Shown in pieces: positions 42,964 through 50,629 of a stretch of 64,000 nucleotides of DNA. Position 1 is the first letter of the stretch, and every line of letters begins with the position of its first letter. Origin of the DNA: Amnibacterium kyonggiense. Its GTDB lineage: Bacteria > Actinomycetota > Actinomycetes > Actinomycetales > Microbacteriaceae. Where the stretch lies: NCBI RefSeq assembly GCF_004364555.1, contig NZ_SOAM01000001.1, positions 1,426,001-1,490,000 on the forward strand, read 5' to 3'. Made by a program: the position numbers and the translations under genes. The notes beneath the pieces were generated by a model. It worked only from the letters and a program-made list of their open reading frames with translations. It was not told where the DNA came from and made no database searches.

Positions 42964-44016
42964 TCAGCCGACCGCCTGAGCGAAGCCGAGCGTCGGGTCG
43001 GCGAGGTGCTGCAGGCCCTCCGGCAGCGCGCGGCCCTTCGCGGCCATCGACTGCGCGTAGAGCCGGCCGGCGCGGTACGACGAGCGCACGAGCGGCCCGG
43101 CGAGCACCCCGAGGAAGCCGATCTCCTCCGCCGCGACCTTGAAGTCCTCGAACTCCGCCGGCGTCACCCAGCGCGCGACCGGCAGGTGCCGGGGCGTCGG
43201 GCGCAGGTACTGCGTCAGCGTGATGATGTCGGTGCCGGCCGAGTGGAGGTCCTCCAGCGCCTGCAGCACCTCGTCGGCCGTCTCGCCCATGCCGAGGATC
43301 AGGTTCGACTTGGTGACGAGGCCCGCGTCGCGCGCCTGCGTCAGCACGCCGAGCGAGCGCTCGTAGCGGAACGCCGGGCGGATGCGCTTGAAGATGCGCG
43401 GCACGGTCTCGACGTTGTGCGCGAAGACCTCGGGGCGGGACGAGAACACCTCCCCGAGCAGGTCCGGGTTGCCGGAGAAGTCGGTCGCGAGGATCTCGAC
43501 GCCCGTGCCCGGGTTCTGGCGGTGGATCTCCCGCACGGTCTCGGCGTGCAGCCACGCGCCCTCGTCGGGCAGATCGTCGCGAGCGACGCCCGTGACGGTC
43601 GCGTAGCGGAGGCGCATCTGCGTCACCGACTCGGCGACGCGGCGCGGCTCGTCGCGGTCGTAGTCCGCGGGCTTCCCGGTGTCGATCTGGCAGAAGTCGC
43701 ACCGCCGCGTGCACTGGGAGCCGCCGATGAGGAACGTCGCCTCGCGGTCCTCCCAGCACTCGGAGATGTTCGGGCAGCCGGCCTCCTGGCACACCGTGTG
43801 CAGGCCCTCGTCCTTGACGAGGTTCCGCAGCGCCTGGAACTCCGGGCCCTGCTTCAGCGTCGTGCGGATCCACTCGGGCTTGCGCTCGATCGGGGTCGCG
43901 GCGTTGCGCGCCTCGAGGCGCAGCATCCGGCGGTGCCCGGCCTGCGCGGCCTCCTGCTCGGGGCTGAGCCCGGTGGAGGGGAGGCGGACGACCTTGGGCG
44001 TCGCGAGGTCGGTCAT
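42964..44016 (-). CDS. lipA: Lipoyl synthase (radical SAM)
   Basis: A 350-residue enzyme that inserts two sulfurs into protein-bound octanoyl groups. The auxiliary iron-sulfur cluster motif [14 protein letters not shown] has Cys76, Cys81 and Cys87. The radical-SAM cluster QCTRRCDFC has Cys102, Cys106 and Cys109. The closing RSSYRAG provides the conserved serine ligand. The ATG overlaps the lipB stop (ATGA). Works directly after LipB in the endogenous lipoate pathway for 2-oxoacid dehydrogenases. Confidence 0.98.
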   Translation of the reverse strand: MTDLATPKVVRLPSTGLSPEQEAAQAGHRRMLRLEARNAATPIERKPEWIRTTLKQGPEFQALRNLVKDEGLHTVCQEAGCPNISECWEDREATFLIGGSQCTRRCDFCQIDTGKPADYDRDEPRRVAESVTQMRLRYATVTGVARDDLPDEGAWLHAETVREIHRQNPGTGVEILATDFSGNPDLLGEVFSSRPEVFAHNVETVPRIFKRIRPAFRYERSLGVLTQARDAGLVTKSNLILGMGETADEVLQALEDLHSAGTDIITLTQYLRPTPRHLPVARWVTPAEFEDFKVAAEEIGFLGVLAGPLVRSSYRAGRLYAQSMAAKGRALPEGLQHLADPTLGFAQAVG

Positions 44017-44678
44017 GCGGCCACCTTCGTGCTGTCGGTGCGGTGCGCGAGGCCGAGGACGCCGTCGCGGAAGTGCTGGAGGACGATCGGCGCCGCGTCG
44101 GCGGGCGTGATCGTGCGGCCGGTGAGGGCCGACAGGGTGGTGACGCCGGCGTCGCGGATGCCGCACGCGACGATCCGGTCGTACGGCGCGAGGTCGTTGC
44201 TGCAGTTCAGGGCGAACCCGTGCATGGTGACGCCCTGCTCGACGCGGAGGCCGATGGCGCCGATCTTGTCCCAGTCGTCGCCGCTCTTGACCCAGACTCC
44301 GCTGCGGCCCTCGACGCGCTCGCCGTGCACGCCGAAGCGGGCCGCGACGTCGATCATCATCGCCTCGAGGTCGCGGACGAACGCGACGACCTCGTGCCGG
44401 TCCGGCAGCGTGAGGATCGGGTAGCCGGTCAGCTGGCCCGGCCCGTGCCACGTGATCTTGCCGCCGCGGTCCACGTCGACCACCGGCGTCCCGTCGACCG
44501 GGCGTTCGTCCGGCGCGGTCCGCTTGCCGGCCGTGAAGACTGCCTCGTGCTCGCAGAGGATCAGGGAGTCCGGTCGCGTGCCGGCGACGACCTCCGCGTG
44601 GACGCGGCGCTGCAGCGCCCACCCCTCGTGGTAGTCGAGCAGGTCCGGCGCGAGGCTCGTGAGCGCGACGTCGATCAC
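44013..44678 (-). CDS. lipB: Octanoyl-ACP:protein N-octanoyltransferase
   Basis: A 221-residue LipB that moves octanoate from ACP to lipoyl domains. Visible are [16 protein letters not shown] (residues 74-89), catalytic Lys138 in [22 protein letters not shown] and nucleophile Cys172 in [11 protein letters not shown] 44678 is chosen over an upstream start because TAGGGT lies 7 bases before it and the conserved part begins here. First gene of the lipB-lipA operon. Confidence 0.97.
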   Translation of the reverse strand: MIDVALTSLAPDLLDYHEGWALQRRVHAEVVAGTRPDSLILCEHEAVFTAGKRTAPDERPVDGTPVVDVDRGGKITWHGPGQLTGYPILTLPDRHEVVAFVRDLEAMMIDVAARFGVHGERVEGRSGVWVKSGDDWDKIGAIGLRVEQGVTMHGFALNCSNDLAPYDRIVACGIRDAGVTTLSALTGRTITPADAAPIVLQHFRDGVLGLAHRTDSTKVAA

Positions 44679-44685
44679 GAGCGCA

Positions 44686-44691
44686 ACCCTA
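44686..44691 (-). promoter_or_regulatory. -10 box (TAGGGT) of the lipB-lipA leaderless promoter
   Basis: TAGGGT on the minus strand, 7 bases before the lipB GTG. Confidence 0.5.
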
Positions 44692-44718
44692 CGTCGCGCC
44701 GGGGACGCCTCCGGCAGG

Positions 44719-45327
44719 ATGACGGAGATGCGCATCGCCGACCTCCGCCCGCCCGAGACCGCGACGGTCCGCGCGGCGCTCGATCTCGCCGTCCGCTACC
44801 TGACCCCGGCGCTCGCGGCCCACAGCATCCGCAGCTGGTACTGGGCCGCCGGCTTCGCGGAGGTACAGGGCCTGCGGCCGGACCGGGAGTTGCTCGCGGT
44901 CGCCGCGCTGCTGCACGACCTGGGGCTCGCGGAGGAGTTCGACGCGGTCCGGACGCCGTACGAGATCGGCGGCGGCCACGTCGCCGCGGTGTTCGGCGCG
45001 GGGGCGGGGTGGTCGCGCGACCTGCAGCAGCGGCTCGTCGAGGTGATCGAGCGCCACAACTGGCCCGAGGTCGACCCCGGGCTCGACGTCGAGGGGCACC
45101 TGCTCGAGATCGCGACCGGCCTCGACATCTCCGGCGCGCGGCCGGACGCGCTGCCCCGCGAGTACCTGCTCGAGGTGCTGGAGGCGTACCCGCGCGGCGC
45201 CCTCGCGACCGACTTCGGCGACCGCGTCGCCGAGCGGGCCGAGCGGAAGCCGACCTCCCAGGCCGCACGGCTGGTCGCGGGCGGGCTCCGGCAGAAGCTG
45301 GCCGCCAACCCCCTCGAGTCCCTCTAG
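44719..45327 (+). CDS. HD-domain hydrolase, cyanamide hydratase-like
   Basis: A 202-residue HD-fold metalloprotein. The first metal histidine lies in AAHSIRSWYWA (His35), the HD pair is His66-Asp67 in LLAVAALLHDLGL, and an added histidine occurs in ERHNWPEV. The HSxRSY-type start and small size resemble the Ddi2/cyanamide hydratase-like branch; other HD proteins act on nucleotides. The substrate is not predictable. The ATG at 44719 has an in-frame second ATG at 44728. It faces lipB across a 40-base divergent gap. Confidence 0.82.
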   Translation: MTEMRIADLRPPETATVRAALDLAVRYLTPALAAHSIRSWYWAAGFAEVQGLRPDRELLAVAALLHDLGLAEEFDAVRTPYEIGGGHVAAVFGAGAGWSRDLQQRLVEVIERHNWPEVDPGLDVEGHLLEIATGLDISGARPDALPREYLLEVLEAYPRGALATDFGDRVAERAERKPTSQAARLVAGGLRQKLAANPLESL

Positions 45328-45338
45328 CTCGTTTCACC

Positions 45339-45411
45339 GATCAGGACGAGTCGGCCGACACGCCGCACCTCCGAGACCGACCGGCGGCGTGTCGCTCGTT
45401 CCGTCCTGATC
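45339..45411. terminator. Double-arm hairpin between convergent genes
   Basis: Outer arms GATCAGGAC/GTCCTGATC (45339-45347, 45403-45411) and inner arms GACACGCCGC/GCGGCGTGTC (45357-45366, 45384-45393). It lies in the 93-base gap between the HD gene and the convergent AKR-like gene, a likely bidirectional terminator. The outer arm word is shared with 12157-12232. Confidence 0.65.
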
Positions 45412-45420
45412 CGTGCAACG

Positions 45421-46323
45421 TCAGGGGAGAAGGGACTCGAGCCGCTCGACCGTCTCCGCGTCGAGCGGGCGCTCGAGCGCCTCGTGCACCGGATCCCAGT
45501 CCGCCTTCGCGCGCGGCGTCGCGACCGTGGAGGCGACCGCCTCGGTCGCGAGCAGCCAGCCGAGCGCCAGGCCCTCGAGCGACAGCTCCAGGCCGCGGGC
45601 GAGGTCGCGGAGCGCGACGAGGGTCTCGAGCGCCGGGTCGACCGGGGTGTCCCGCGGGGCGCCGAAGCGGATCGCCTCGGCCGTGCGCTCCTCGGCGGCG
45701 ACGTGCCGGTCGGTGAGTCGTCCGGCGCCGAGCGGAGCACCGGCGAGCAGCGCCACGCCCTCGCCGACGGCGAGCGGTGCGAGGTCCCGGAGGGCGTCCC
45801 GCTCGAGCAGGTTCAGCCGCACCCGGACGAACGCGGGTCGGGGGAGCGCGGCCCGGTCGGCCTCGGCGAGGAGCGTCTCGAGCGCCCACGCGTCCACGTC
45901 GCCCGCGCCCCAGGCGCGCAGCCGACCGTCCTCGACCGCACCGGCGAGCGCCTGGAGGGTGTCCTCGAGCGGCGTCTCCGCGTCCGCGCCGCGCAGCCAG
46001 CCGAGGTCCACGCGGCCGAGTCGGCGCACCGCCGCGGCGACGTGCCCGTCGATGCGCGCGGGGGAGAGGTCCGTGCCGCGGCCCTGCCCGACGACGGCGC
46101 CGAGCCCGGAGAGCACGACGACGCCCTCCGGCTGCCGCTCCTCGAGCCAGCGACCGGCAGCCGACTCGGCGCCTCCGGTGCCGTCCGCGGCGTCGAGCGC
46201 GCGGATGCCGGCCTCCCACCCCTCGTCGAGCAGGTCGACCGCCCGCGCGACCGGGGTCGGCAGCGGCGCGGATCCCATGGTGAGGGCGGTCAGGTCGAGC
46301 CCGGCGACGGCGGTGGTGCGCAT
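45421..46323 (-). CDS. Aldo/keto reductase-fold protein with lost catalytic residues
   Basis: A 300-residue protein aligning by eye along the whole AKR barrel (ARAVDLLDEGWEAGIRALDAAD; LGRVDLGWLRGADAETPLEDTLQALAGAVEDGRLRAWGAGDVDAW; LALGWLLATEAVASTVATPR). The canonical tetrad Asp-Tyr-Lys-His looks broken. The aspartate is present in ALDAAD, but the Tyr-Gly that follows is absent. The lysine strand reads VVVLSGLG instead of TKxG, and the histidine position reads WLRGAD instead of LHRPD. It is probably a non-catalytic or repurposed member. It converges on the HD gene. Confidence 0.8.
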   Translation of the reverse strand: MRTTAVAGLDLTALTMGSAPLPTPVARAVDLLDEGWEAGIRALDAADGTGGAESAAGRWLEERQPEGVVVLSGLGAVVGQGRGTDLSPARIDGHVAAAVRRLGRVDLGWLRGADAETPLEDTLQALAGAVEDGRLRAWGAGDVDAWALETLLAEADRAALPRPAFVRVRLNLLERDALRDLAPLAVGEGVALLAGAPLGAGRLTDRHVAAEERTAEAIRFGAPRDTPVDPALETLVALRDLARGLELSLEGLALGWLLATEAVASTVATPRAKADWDPVHEALERPLDAETVERLESLLP

Positions 46324-46368
46324 CGCAGCGACGGTAGCGGCGTCGGCGGCCCGCGCTTCACTGGGGCC

Positions 46369-46710
46369 GTGGACCTCGCCTCGCTCCCCGACCGGCTCGA
46401 ACGGATCTCCGCGGGCTACGCCGCCCGCGAGGGCTTCGCCCGCGACGACGACTGGTTCCTGCTGAAGCTCGTCGAGGAGCTGGGCGAGCTGACGCAGGTG
46501 CAGCTCGCGCGCACCGGACGCGGCAAGGACCGCGGGTGGGACGCCGAGGAGGTCGAGCGCCGGACGGCCGAGGAGGTCGCCGACGTGCTCGGCCACGTCC
46601 TGCTGCTCGCCCGCCGGCACGGCGTCGACGTCGAGGCGGCGATGGAGGCGAAGTGGCTGCAATGGGAGCGGCTCCATCCCTCGACGACGGAGGACCCGGC
46701 GCTGCTCTGA
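46369..46710 (+). CDS. MazG-like nucleotide pyrophosphohydrolase-fold protein
   Basis: A 113-residue all-alpha protein with the NTP-PPase metal pattern: KLVEELGEL (Glu36, Glu37, Glu40) and a second set EEVADVLGHVLLLARRHG (Glu69, Asp72), as in MazG and phosphoribosyl-ATP pyrophosphatase relatives. It probably hydrolyses a nucleotide triphosphate, perhaps house-cleaning. GTG 46369 is the first start in the frame that keeps the fold. Divergent from the AKR-like gene (45 bases). Confidence 0.82.
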   Translation: MDLASLPDRLERISAGYAAREGFARDDDWFLLKLVEELGELTQVQLARTGRGKDRGWDAEEVERRTAEEVADVLGHVLLLARRHGVDVEAAMEAKWLQWERLHPSTTEDPALL

Positions 46711-46756
46711 GTGGACGATCGAGGCGACGCGGGGCGGACCGCGGCAGGATCGCGGC

Positions 46757-47740
46757 ATGCGGATCCTGGTGCTCGGCGGCACGGCGTGGCTCGGCGGCGC
46801 GACCGCGGCGGAGGCCGTCGCCCGCGGGCACGAGGTGGTCTGCCTCGCCCGCGGCGAGGCCGGCGCCGTCCCGGAGGGCGCGCGCCTGATCCGCGCCGAC
46901 CGCGACCGGCCGGACGCGTACGCCGAGGCCGGCGGGCGCTGGGACGCGGTGCTCGACGTCGCCCGGCACCCCGGCCACGTCCGCGGCGCGATCGAGGCCC
47001 TCGACGCCGGGCGGTACCTCTTCGTGTCGACCGGCAACGTCTACGTCGACACGAGCACGCGCCACGGCGACGAGTCCCTCCCGCTCCTCCCGCCGCTCGA
47101 GGGCGACCGGATGGCGTCGATGGAGGACTACGGGTCGGCGAAGGTCGCGTGCGAGGCCGCGGTGCTGGCGGCGTTCGGCGACCGGGCGCTCGTCGCGCGG
47201 GCGGGGCTGATCGGCGGACCGGGCGACACCTCCGGGCGCTCCGGCTACTGGCCCTGGCGGTTCGCGCACCCGAGCGGCGACGCGGTGCTCGTGCCCGACG
47301 CGCCGCAGCGATCGACGGAGCTGATCGACATCCGCGACCTCGCGGCCTGGCTCGTGCGGTGCGCGGAGGACGGGACGGGCGGCGTGTTCGATGCCGTCGG
47401 CCGGGAGGTGCCGCTCGCCGAGCACCTCGCGGCCGCCGGCCGGGCCGCCGACTCCGCTGCCGCGGTGGTCGCGGCGCCGGAGGCGTGGCTCGCCGAGCAG
47501 GGCGTCGTGGAGTGGGCCGGCCCGCGCAGCCTGCCGCTCTGGCTCGCGGCCCCGGACTGGCAGGGGTTCACGTCGCGCAGCGGCGAGCGGGCGCGCGCCG
47601 CCGGCCTCGTCCACCGCCCGCTCGACGAGACCCTGCGCGACGTGCTTGCCTGGGAGGAGACCCGGCCGGAGCATCCCCACGGCGCGGGCCTCGCGGACGA
47701 GGAGGAGCGCGAGCTCCTCCGCCTCCTCGCCGGCGCCTGA
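46757..47740 (+). CDS. NAD-dependent epimerase/dehydratase (extended SDR, isoflavone-reductase-like)
   Basis: A 327-residue extended SDR: MRILVLGGTAWLGGATAAEA with the nucleotide motif at residues 7-14, LFVSTGNVY, and active-site Tyr125 and Lys129 in EDYGSAKVACE. The C-terminal half is the substrate domain (VVEWAGPRSLPLWLAAPDWQGF). Family members are often annotated as reductases next to housekeeping genes; the substrate is unknown. The ATG lies 6 bases after CAGGAT, a weak leaderless -10. Next gene is ffh. Confidence 0.82.
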   Translation: MRILVLGGTAWLGGATAAEAVARGHEVVCLARGEAGAVPEGARLIRADRDRPDAYAEAGGRWDAVLDVARHPGHVRGAIEALDAGRYLFVSTGNVYVDTSTRHGDESLPLLPPLEGDRMASMEDYGSAKVACEAAVLAAFGDRALVARAGLIGGPGDTSGRSGYWPWRFAHPSGDAVLVPDAPQRSTELIDIRDLAAWLVRCAEDGTGGVFDAVGREVPLAEHLAAAGRAADSAAAVVAAPEAWLAEQGVVEWAGPRSLPLWLAAPDWQGFTSRSGERARAAGLVHRPLDETLRDVLAWEETRPEHPHGAGLADEEERELLRLLAGA

Positions 47741-47769
47741 AACGACCCGCCCGGCGTCGGCGCCGCCGG

Positions 47770-47775
47770 TAGAAT
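47770..47775 (+). promoter_or_regulatory. -10 box (TAGAAT) of ffh
   Basis: TAGAAT is a near-consensus -10, 9 bases before the ffh ATG. The transcript is leaderless or begins within a few bases of the start. Confidence 0.55.
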
Positions 47776-47784
47776 CCCGGACCT

Positions 47785-49347
47785 ATGGCCACCTTCGGAT
47801 CCCTGTCGGATCGACTCACCGCCGCGCTCGCCAACCTGCGCAGCAAGGGCGTGCTCACGGCGAGCGACGTCGACGGCACGGTCCGCGAGATCCGGCGGGC
47901 GCTCCTCGACGCCGACGTGAACCTCGACGTGGTGAAGCAGTTCACCGCGAGCGTCCGCGAGCGGGCGCTCGGCGCCGACGTCAACAAGGCGCTGAACCCG
48001 GCCCAGCAGGTCGTGCAGATCGTCAACGAGGAGCTCATCGGCATCCTCGGCGGCCAGCAGCGCCGACTCGAGTTCGCCAAGCAGCCGCCGACCGTGATCA
48101 TGCTCGCCGGCCTCCAGGGCGCGGGCAAGACGACGCTCGCGGGCAAGCTCGCGAAGTGGCTCGAGAACGACGGCCACACCCCGCTGCTCGTCGCGGCGGA
48201 CCTCCAGCGGCCGAACGCGGTGCAGCAGCTGCAGATCGTCGGCGAGCAGGCGGGCGCCACCGTCTTCGCGCCGGAGCCCGGCAACGGCGTCGGCGACCCG
48301 GTGCGCGTCGCGAAGGACGCCGTCCGCTACGCCCGCGACAAGCAGCACGACGTCGTCATCATCGACACCGCGGGCCGCACCGGCGTGGACGCGGAGCTGA
48401 TGAAGCAGGCCGCGAACGTCCGGAAGGCGACGGACCCGGACGAGGTCCTGTTCGTCATCGACGCGATGATCGGTCAGGACGCGGTCGCCACCGCGAAGGC
48501 GTTCCAGGACGGTGTCGACTTCACCGGCGTCGTGCTCACGAAGCTCGACGGCGACGCCCGCGGCGGCGCGGCGCTCTCGGTGGCCTCCGTGACCGGCCGC
48601 CCGATCGTGTTCGCGTCCACGGGTGAGAAGCTCGAGGACTTCGAGCCGTTCCACCCGGACCGCATGGCGAGCCGCATCCTCGACCTCGGCGACATCCTCA
48701 CGCTCATCGAGCAGGCGCAGGCCACGTTCGACGAGCAGGAGGCGATGGAGCTCGCGGAGAAGATCGCGACCTCCCAGTTCACGCTCGAGGACTTCCTCAA
48801 GCAGATGCAGCAGCTGCGCAACCGCGGCGGCCTGATGAAGATGATCGGCATGCTGCCGGGCGCCCGGCAGATGCGGGAGCAGCTCGACCAGTTCGACGAG
48901 CGCGAGATCGTCCGGACGGAGGCGATCATCCAGTCGATGACGCCGGCCGAGCGGAAGAACCCGAAGCTGCTGAACGGCTCCCGCCGCCTCCGCATCGCCC
49001 GCGGTTCGGGCATGACCGTGACGGACGTGAACCAGCTCGTGCAGCGGTTCGACCAGGCCGCGAAGATGATGAAGACCGTCGCGCGCGGCGGCGTCCCGCA
49101 GATCCCCGGCATGGGCCCGGTGGGCTACGGCGGCGGCCGCAAGCAGGTGGCGCAGAAGAAGAAGGGCTCGAAGTCGGGCAACCCGGCGAAGCGCGCCGCG
49201 GAGAACGCGGCGCTCGCCGAGGGCCGCTCGGTGAAGCCGCAGACCGCGGGCGGCGCGGGCTTCGGCCTCGGCGGCGGCGCGCAGGGCGGCGCCGGCCAGC
49301 CGAGCCCGGAGGACCTCGAGCAGCTCCAGAAGCTCCTCGGCCGCTGA
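47785..49347 (+). CDS. ffh: Signal recognition particle protein Ffh
   Basis: A 520-residue SRP54 GTPase. The N domain is at residues 1-95, G1 GLQGAGKTT at 109-117, then AADLQRPNAVQQLQ, G3 DTAGRTGVD and G4 TKLDGDARGG. The methionine-rich M domain from about 330 (RNRGGLMKMIGMLPGARQM, then SGMTVTDVNQLVQRFDQAAKMMK) binds 4.5S RNA and signal peptides. A low-complexity Lys/Gly/Ala tail of about 75 residues follows. The SRP RNA gene is not in the window. Works with FtsY (41438). Confidence 0.98.
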   Translation: MATFGSLSDRLTAALANLRSKGVLTASDVDGTVREIRRALLDADVNLDVVKQFTASVRERALGADVNKALNPAQQVVQIVNEELIGILGGQQRRLEFAKQPPTVIMLAGLQGAGKTTLAGKLAKWLENDGHTPLLVAADLQRPNAVQQLQIVGEQAGATVFAPEPGNGVGDPVRVAKDAVRYARDKQHDVVIIDTAGRTGVDAELMKQAANVRKATDPDEVLFVIDAMIGQDAVATAKAFQDGVDFTGVVLTKLDGDARGGAALSVASVTGRPIVFASTGEKLEDFEPFHPDRMASRILDLGDILTLIEQAQATFDEQEAMELAEKIATSQFTLEDFLKQMQQLRNRGGLMKMIGMLPGARQMREQLDQFDEREIVRTEAIIQSMTPAERKNPKLLNGSRRLRIARGSGMTVTDVNQLVQRFDQAAKMMKTVARGGVPQIPGMGPVGYGGGRKQVAQKKKGSKSGNPAKRAAENAALAEGRSVKPQTAGGAGFGLGGGAQGGAGQPSPEDLEQLQKLLGR

Positions 49348-49371
49348 CCGAGCACGTCAACAGGAAGTCCC

Positions 49372-49458
49372 GAGCACGACAGCAGGAACGAGACGCTTCG
49401 GCAGGAACCAGGCGGCTCCTCCTTCCTGCTGAAGCGACTGGTTCCTGCTCATGTGCTC
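49372..49458. terminator. Long inverted repeat downstream of ffh
   Basis: Arms 49372-49408 and 49423-49458 pair imperfectly over about 36 bases (GAGCAC...GCAGGAAC against GTTCCTGC...GTGCTC). A shorter direct copy of the left arm, GAGCACGTCAACAGGAA, precedes it at 49350. The right arm ends 6 bases before the next promoter's -10. Confidence 0.6.
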
Positions 49459-49463
49459 GCCCG

Positions 49464-49469
49464 TAGGGT
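49464..49469 (+). promoter_or_regulatory. -10 box (TAGGGT) of the PPOX-class gene
   Basis: TAGGGT, 7 bases, ATG. The 20 bases from this box to just past the start codon are identical to 58579-58598. Confidence 0.5.
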
Positions 49470-49476
49470 CGGGCCG

Positions 49477-49869
49477 ATGGAACTCATGCCGGACGTCCTC
49501 GACCTCCTCCGTTCCGCGAGCATCTGCTACCTTGCGACGACGATGCCCGACGGGTCGCCGCAGGTGACCCAGGTGTGGGTCGACACCGACGGCGAGGACG
49601 TCCTGATCAACACGGTGGAGGGGCACCAGAAGCTCCGCAACGTGCGCCGCGACCCGCGCGTCGCGCTGACCGTCTCGGATCCCGCCCGGCCCACCGACTA
49701 CGTGCAGATCCGCGGGGAGGTCCGCGAGATCACCACGGAGGGCGCTCGGGAGCACATCGACGACGTGTCCCAGAAGTACCTCGGCAAGCCGTACCCGCAC
49801 TTCGGCGGCGGCGGCCAGCGTGTGCTGCTCCGCATCGCGCCGCGCCGGGTCTCGAGCCCGCGCGGCTGA
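49477..49869 (+). CDS. PPOX-class (pyridoxamine 5'-phosphate oxidase-fold) probable F420-dependent enzyme
   Basis: A 130-residue split-barrel protein: PDVLDLLRSASICYLATTMPDGSPQVTQVWVDTDGEDVLINTVEGHQKLRN, then RDPRVALTVSDP...YVQIRGEVREITTEGAREHID and YLGKPYP. This is the layout of F420-binding members of the flavin/deazaflavin oxidoreductase group common in actinobacteria. It probably reduces an unknown small molecule with F420H2; FMN binding cannot be excluded. Leaderless start. cofD elsewhere in the window supports F420 in this organism. Confidence 0.87.
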   Translation: MELMPDVLDLLRSASICYLATTMPDGSPQVTQVWVDTDGEDVLINTVEGHQKLRNVRRDPRVALTVSDPARPTDYVQIRGEVREITTEGAREHIDDVSQKYLGKPYPHFGGGGQRVLLRIAPRRVSSPRG

Positions 49870-49906
49870 TCCCATGCCGTCACCGCGGGAGGACCGCTGA
49901 CCGCGG

Positions 49907-50599
49907 TCAGCGCACGAGCCGTCGGTCGGGCGCCGGACGCTCGCCGGCCGGGTCGCTGCGCAGGATGTCGACGCTGAGCAGCAGTACCCAGGCGGGGAAC
50001 AGCAGCTCCAACCACGGCGTCAGCCCGGCGGCGACCAGCAGGGTGGCCGCGACCGCGATGCCGAGCCACCCGACCCATCGGGAGGCGACCCGCGTCCGCA
50101 GCGCGATCGTCGCGGTGCTCATGGTGAACACCGCGGCCATGCGCATCGCGTACTCCTGCAGCAGCAGCCCGACGACCTGCCGCCCCAGGGCGAGCAGCGC
50201 GGGGCCGGGAGGGGCGCCCGATCGCAGCGACTCGTCCGCGACGAGGCCGCCCGCGACGGCCGCCGCCGTGAAGAGGATCGCGACGAACAGCAGGCCGCTG
50301 CCGAGGAACACGGAGGCGAAGAACCGGTCCTCCCGCACGCCGACCCGGTCGCGCACGACGCCGATGAACCAGAGGAACGCGATGCCCGCGAACGGGACGA
50401 GGCTCAACGCCACGGTCAGCGTGCCTCGCCGCGGGGAGTCGGTGAGCCAGGCGCCGACCGACGCGGGATCCTCCGGCGACGAGAGCGTGATCAGCGTCAG
50501 CGCGGTGGCGAGCAGCAGCGAGAACACGATGCCGGCGACGGAGGCCGCGCGCGGCGTGCGCAGTCGTCGACCGGTGATCGCCACCGTCGATGCCGGCAC
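49907..50599 (-). CDS. Six-helix integral membrane protein downstream of the alkylsulfatase gene
   Basis: A 230-residue protein with about six membrane helices (near residues 18-42, 60-82, 95-118, 130-155, 166-185 and 187-205), with a short polar loop after the first. I do not recognise a family. The GTG at 50599 follows GGAGGACGGAGG. It is 30 bases behind the sulfatase gene on the same strand, so the two form an operon, and a membrane or transport role in the same response is likely. Confidence 0.78.
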   Translation of the reverse strand: MPASTVAITGRRLRTPRAASVAGIVFSLLLATALTLITLSSPEDPASVGAWLTDSPRRGTLTVALSLVPFAGIAFLWFIGVVRDRVGVREDRFFASVFLGSGLLFVAILFTAAAVAGGLVADESLRSGAPPGPALLALGRQVVGLLLQEYAMRMAAVFTMSTATIALRTRVASRWVGWLGIAVAATLLVAAGLTPWLELLFPAWVLLLSVDILRSDPAGERPAPDRRLVR

Positions 50600-50629
50600 G
50601 GCCGCCTCCGTCCTCCGCTCCCGCGCGGA

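Noticed and set aside
48000-49480. The 4.5S SRP RNA near ffh
   Set aside because: No sequence with the SRP Alu/S-domain core or GGAA tetraloop hairpin context was seen in the gaps around ffh; the ffh 3' hairpin is unlike it.
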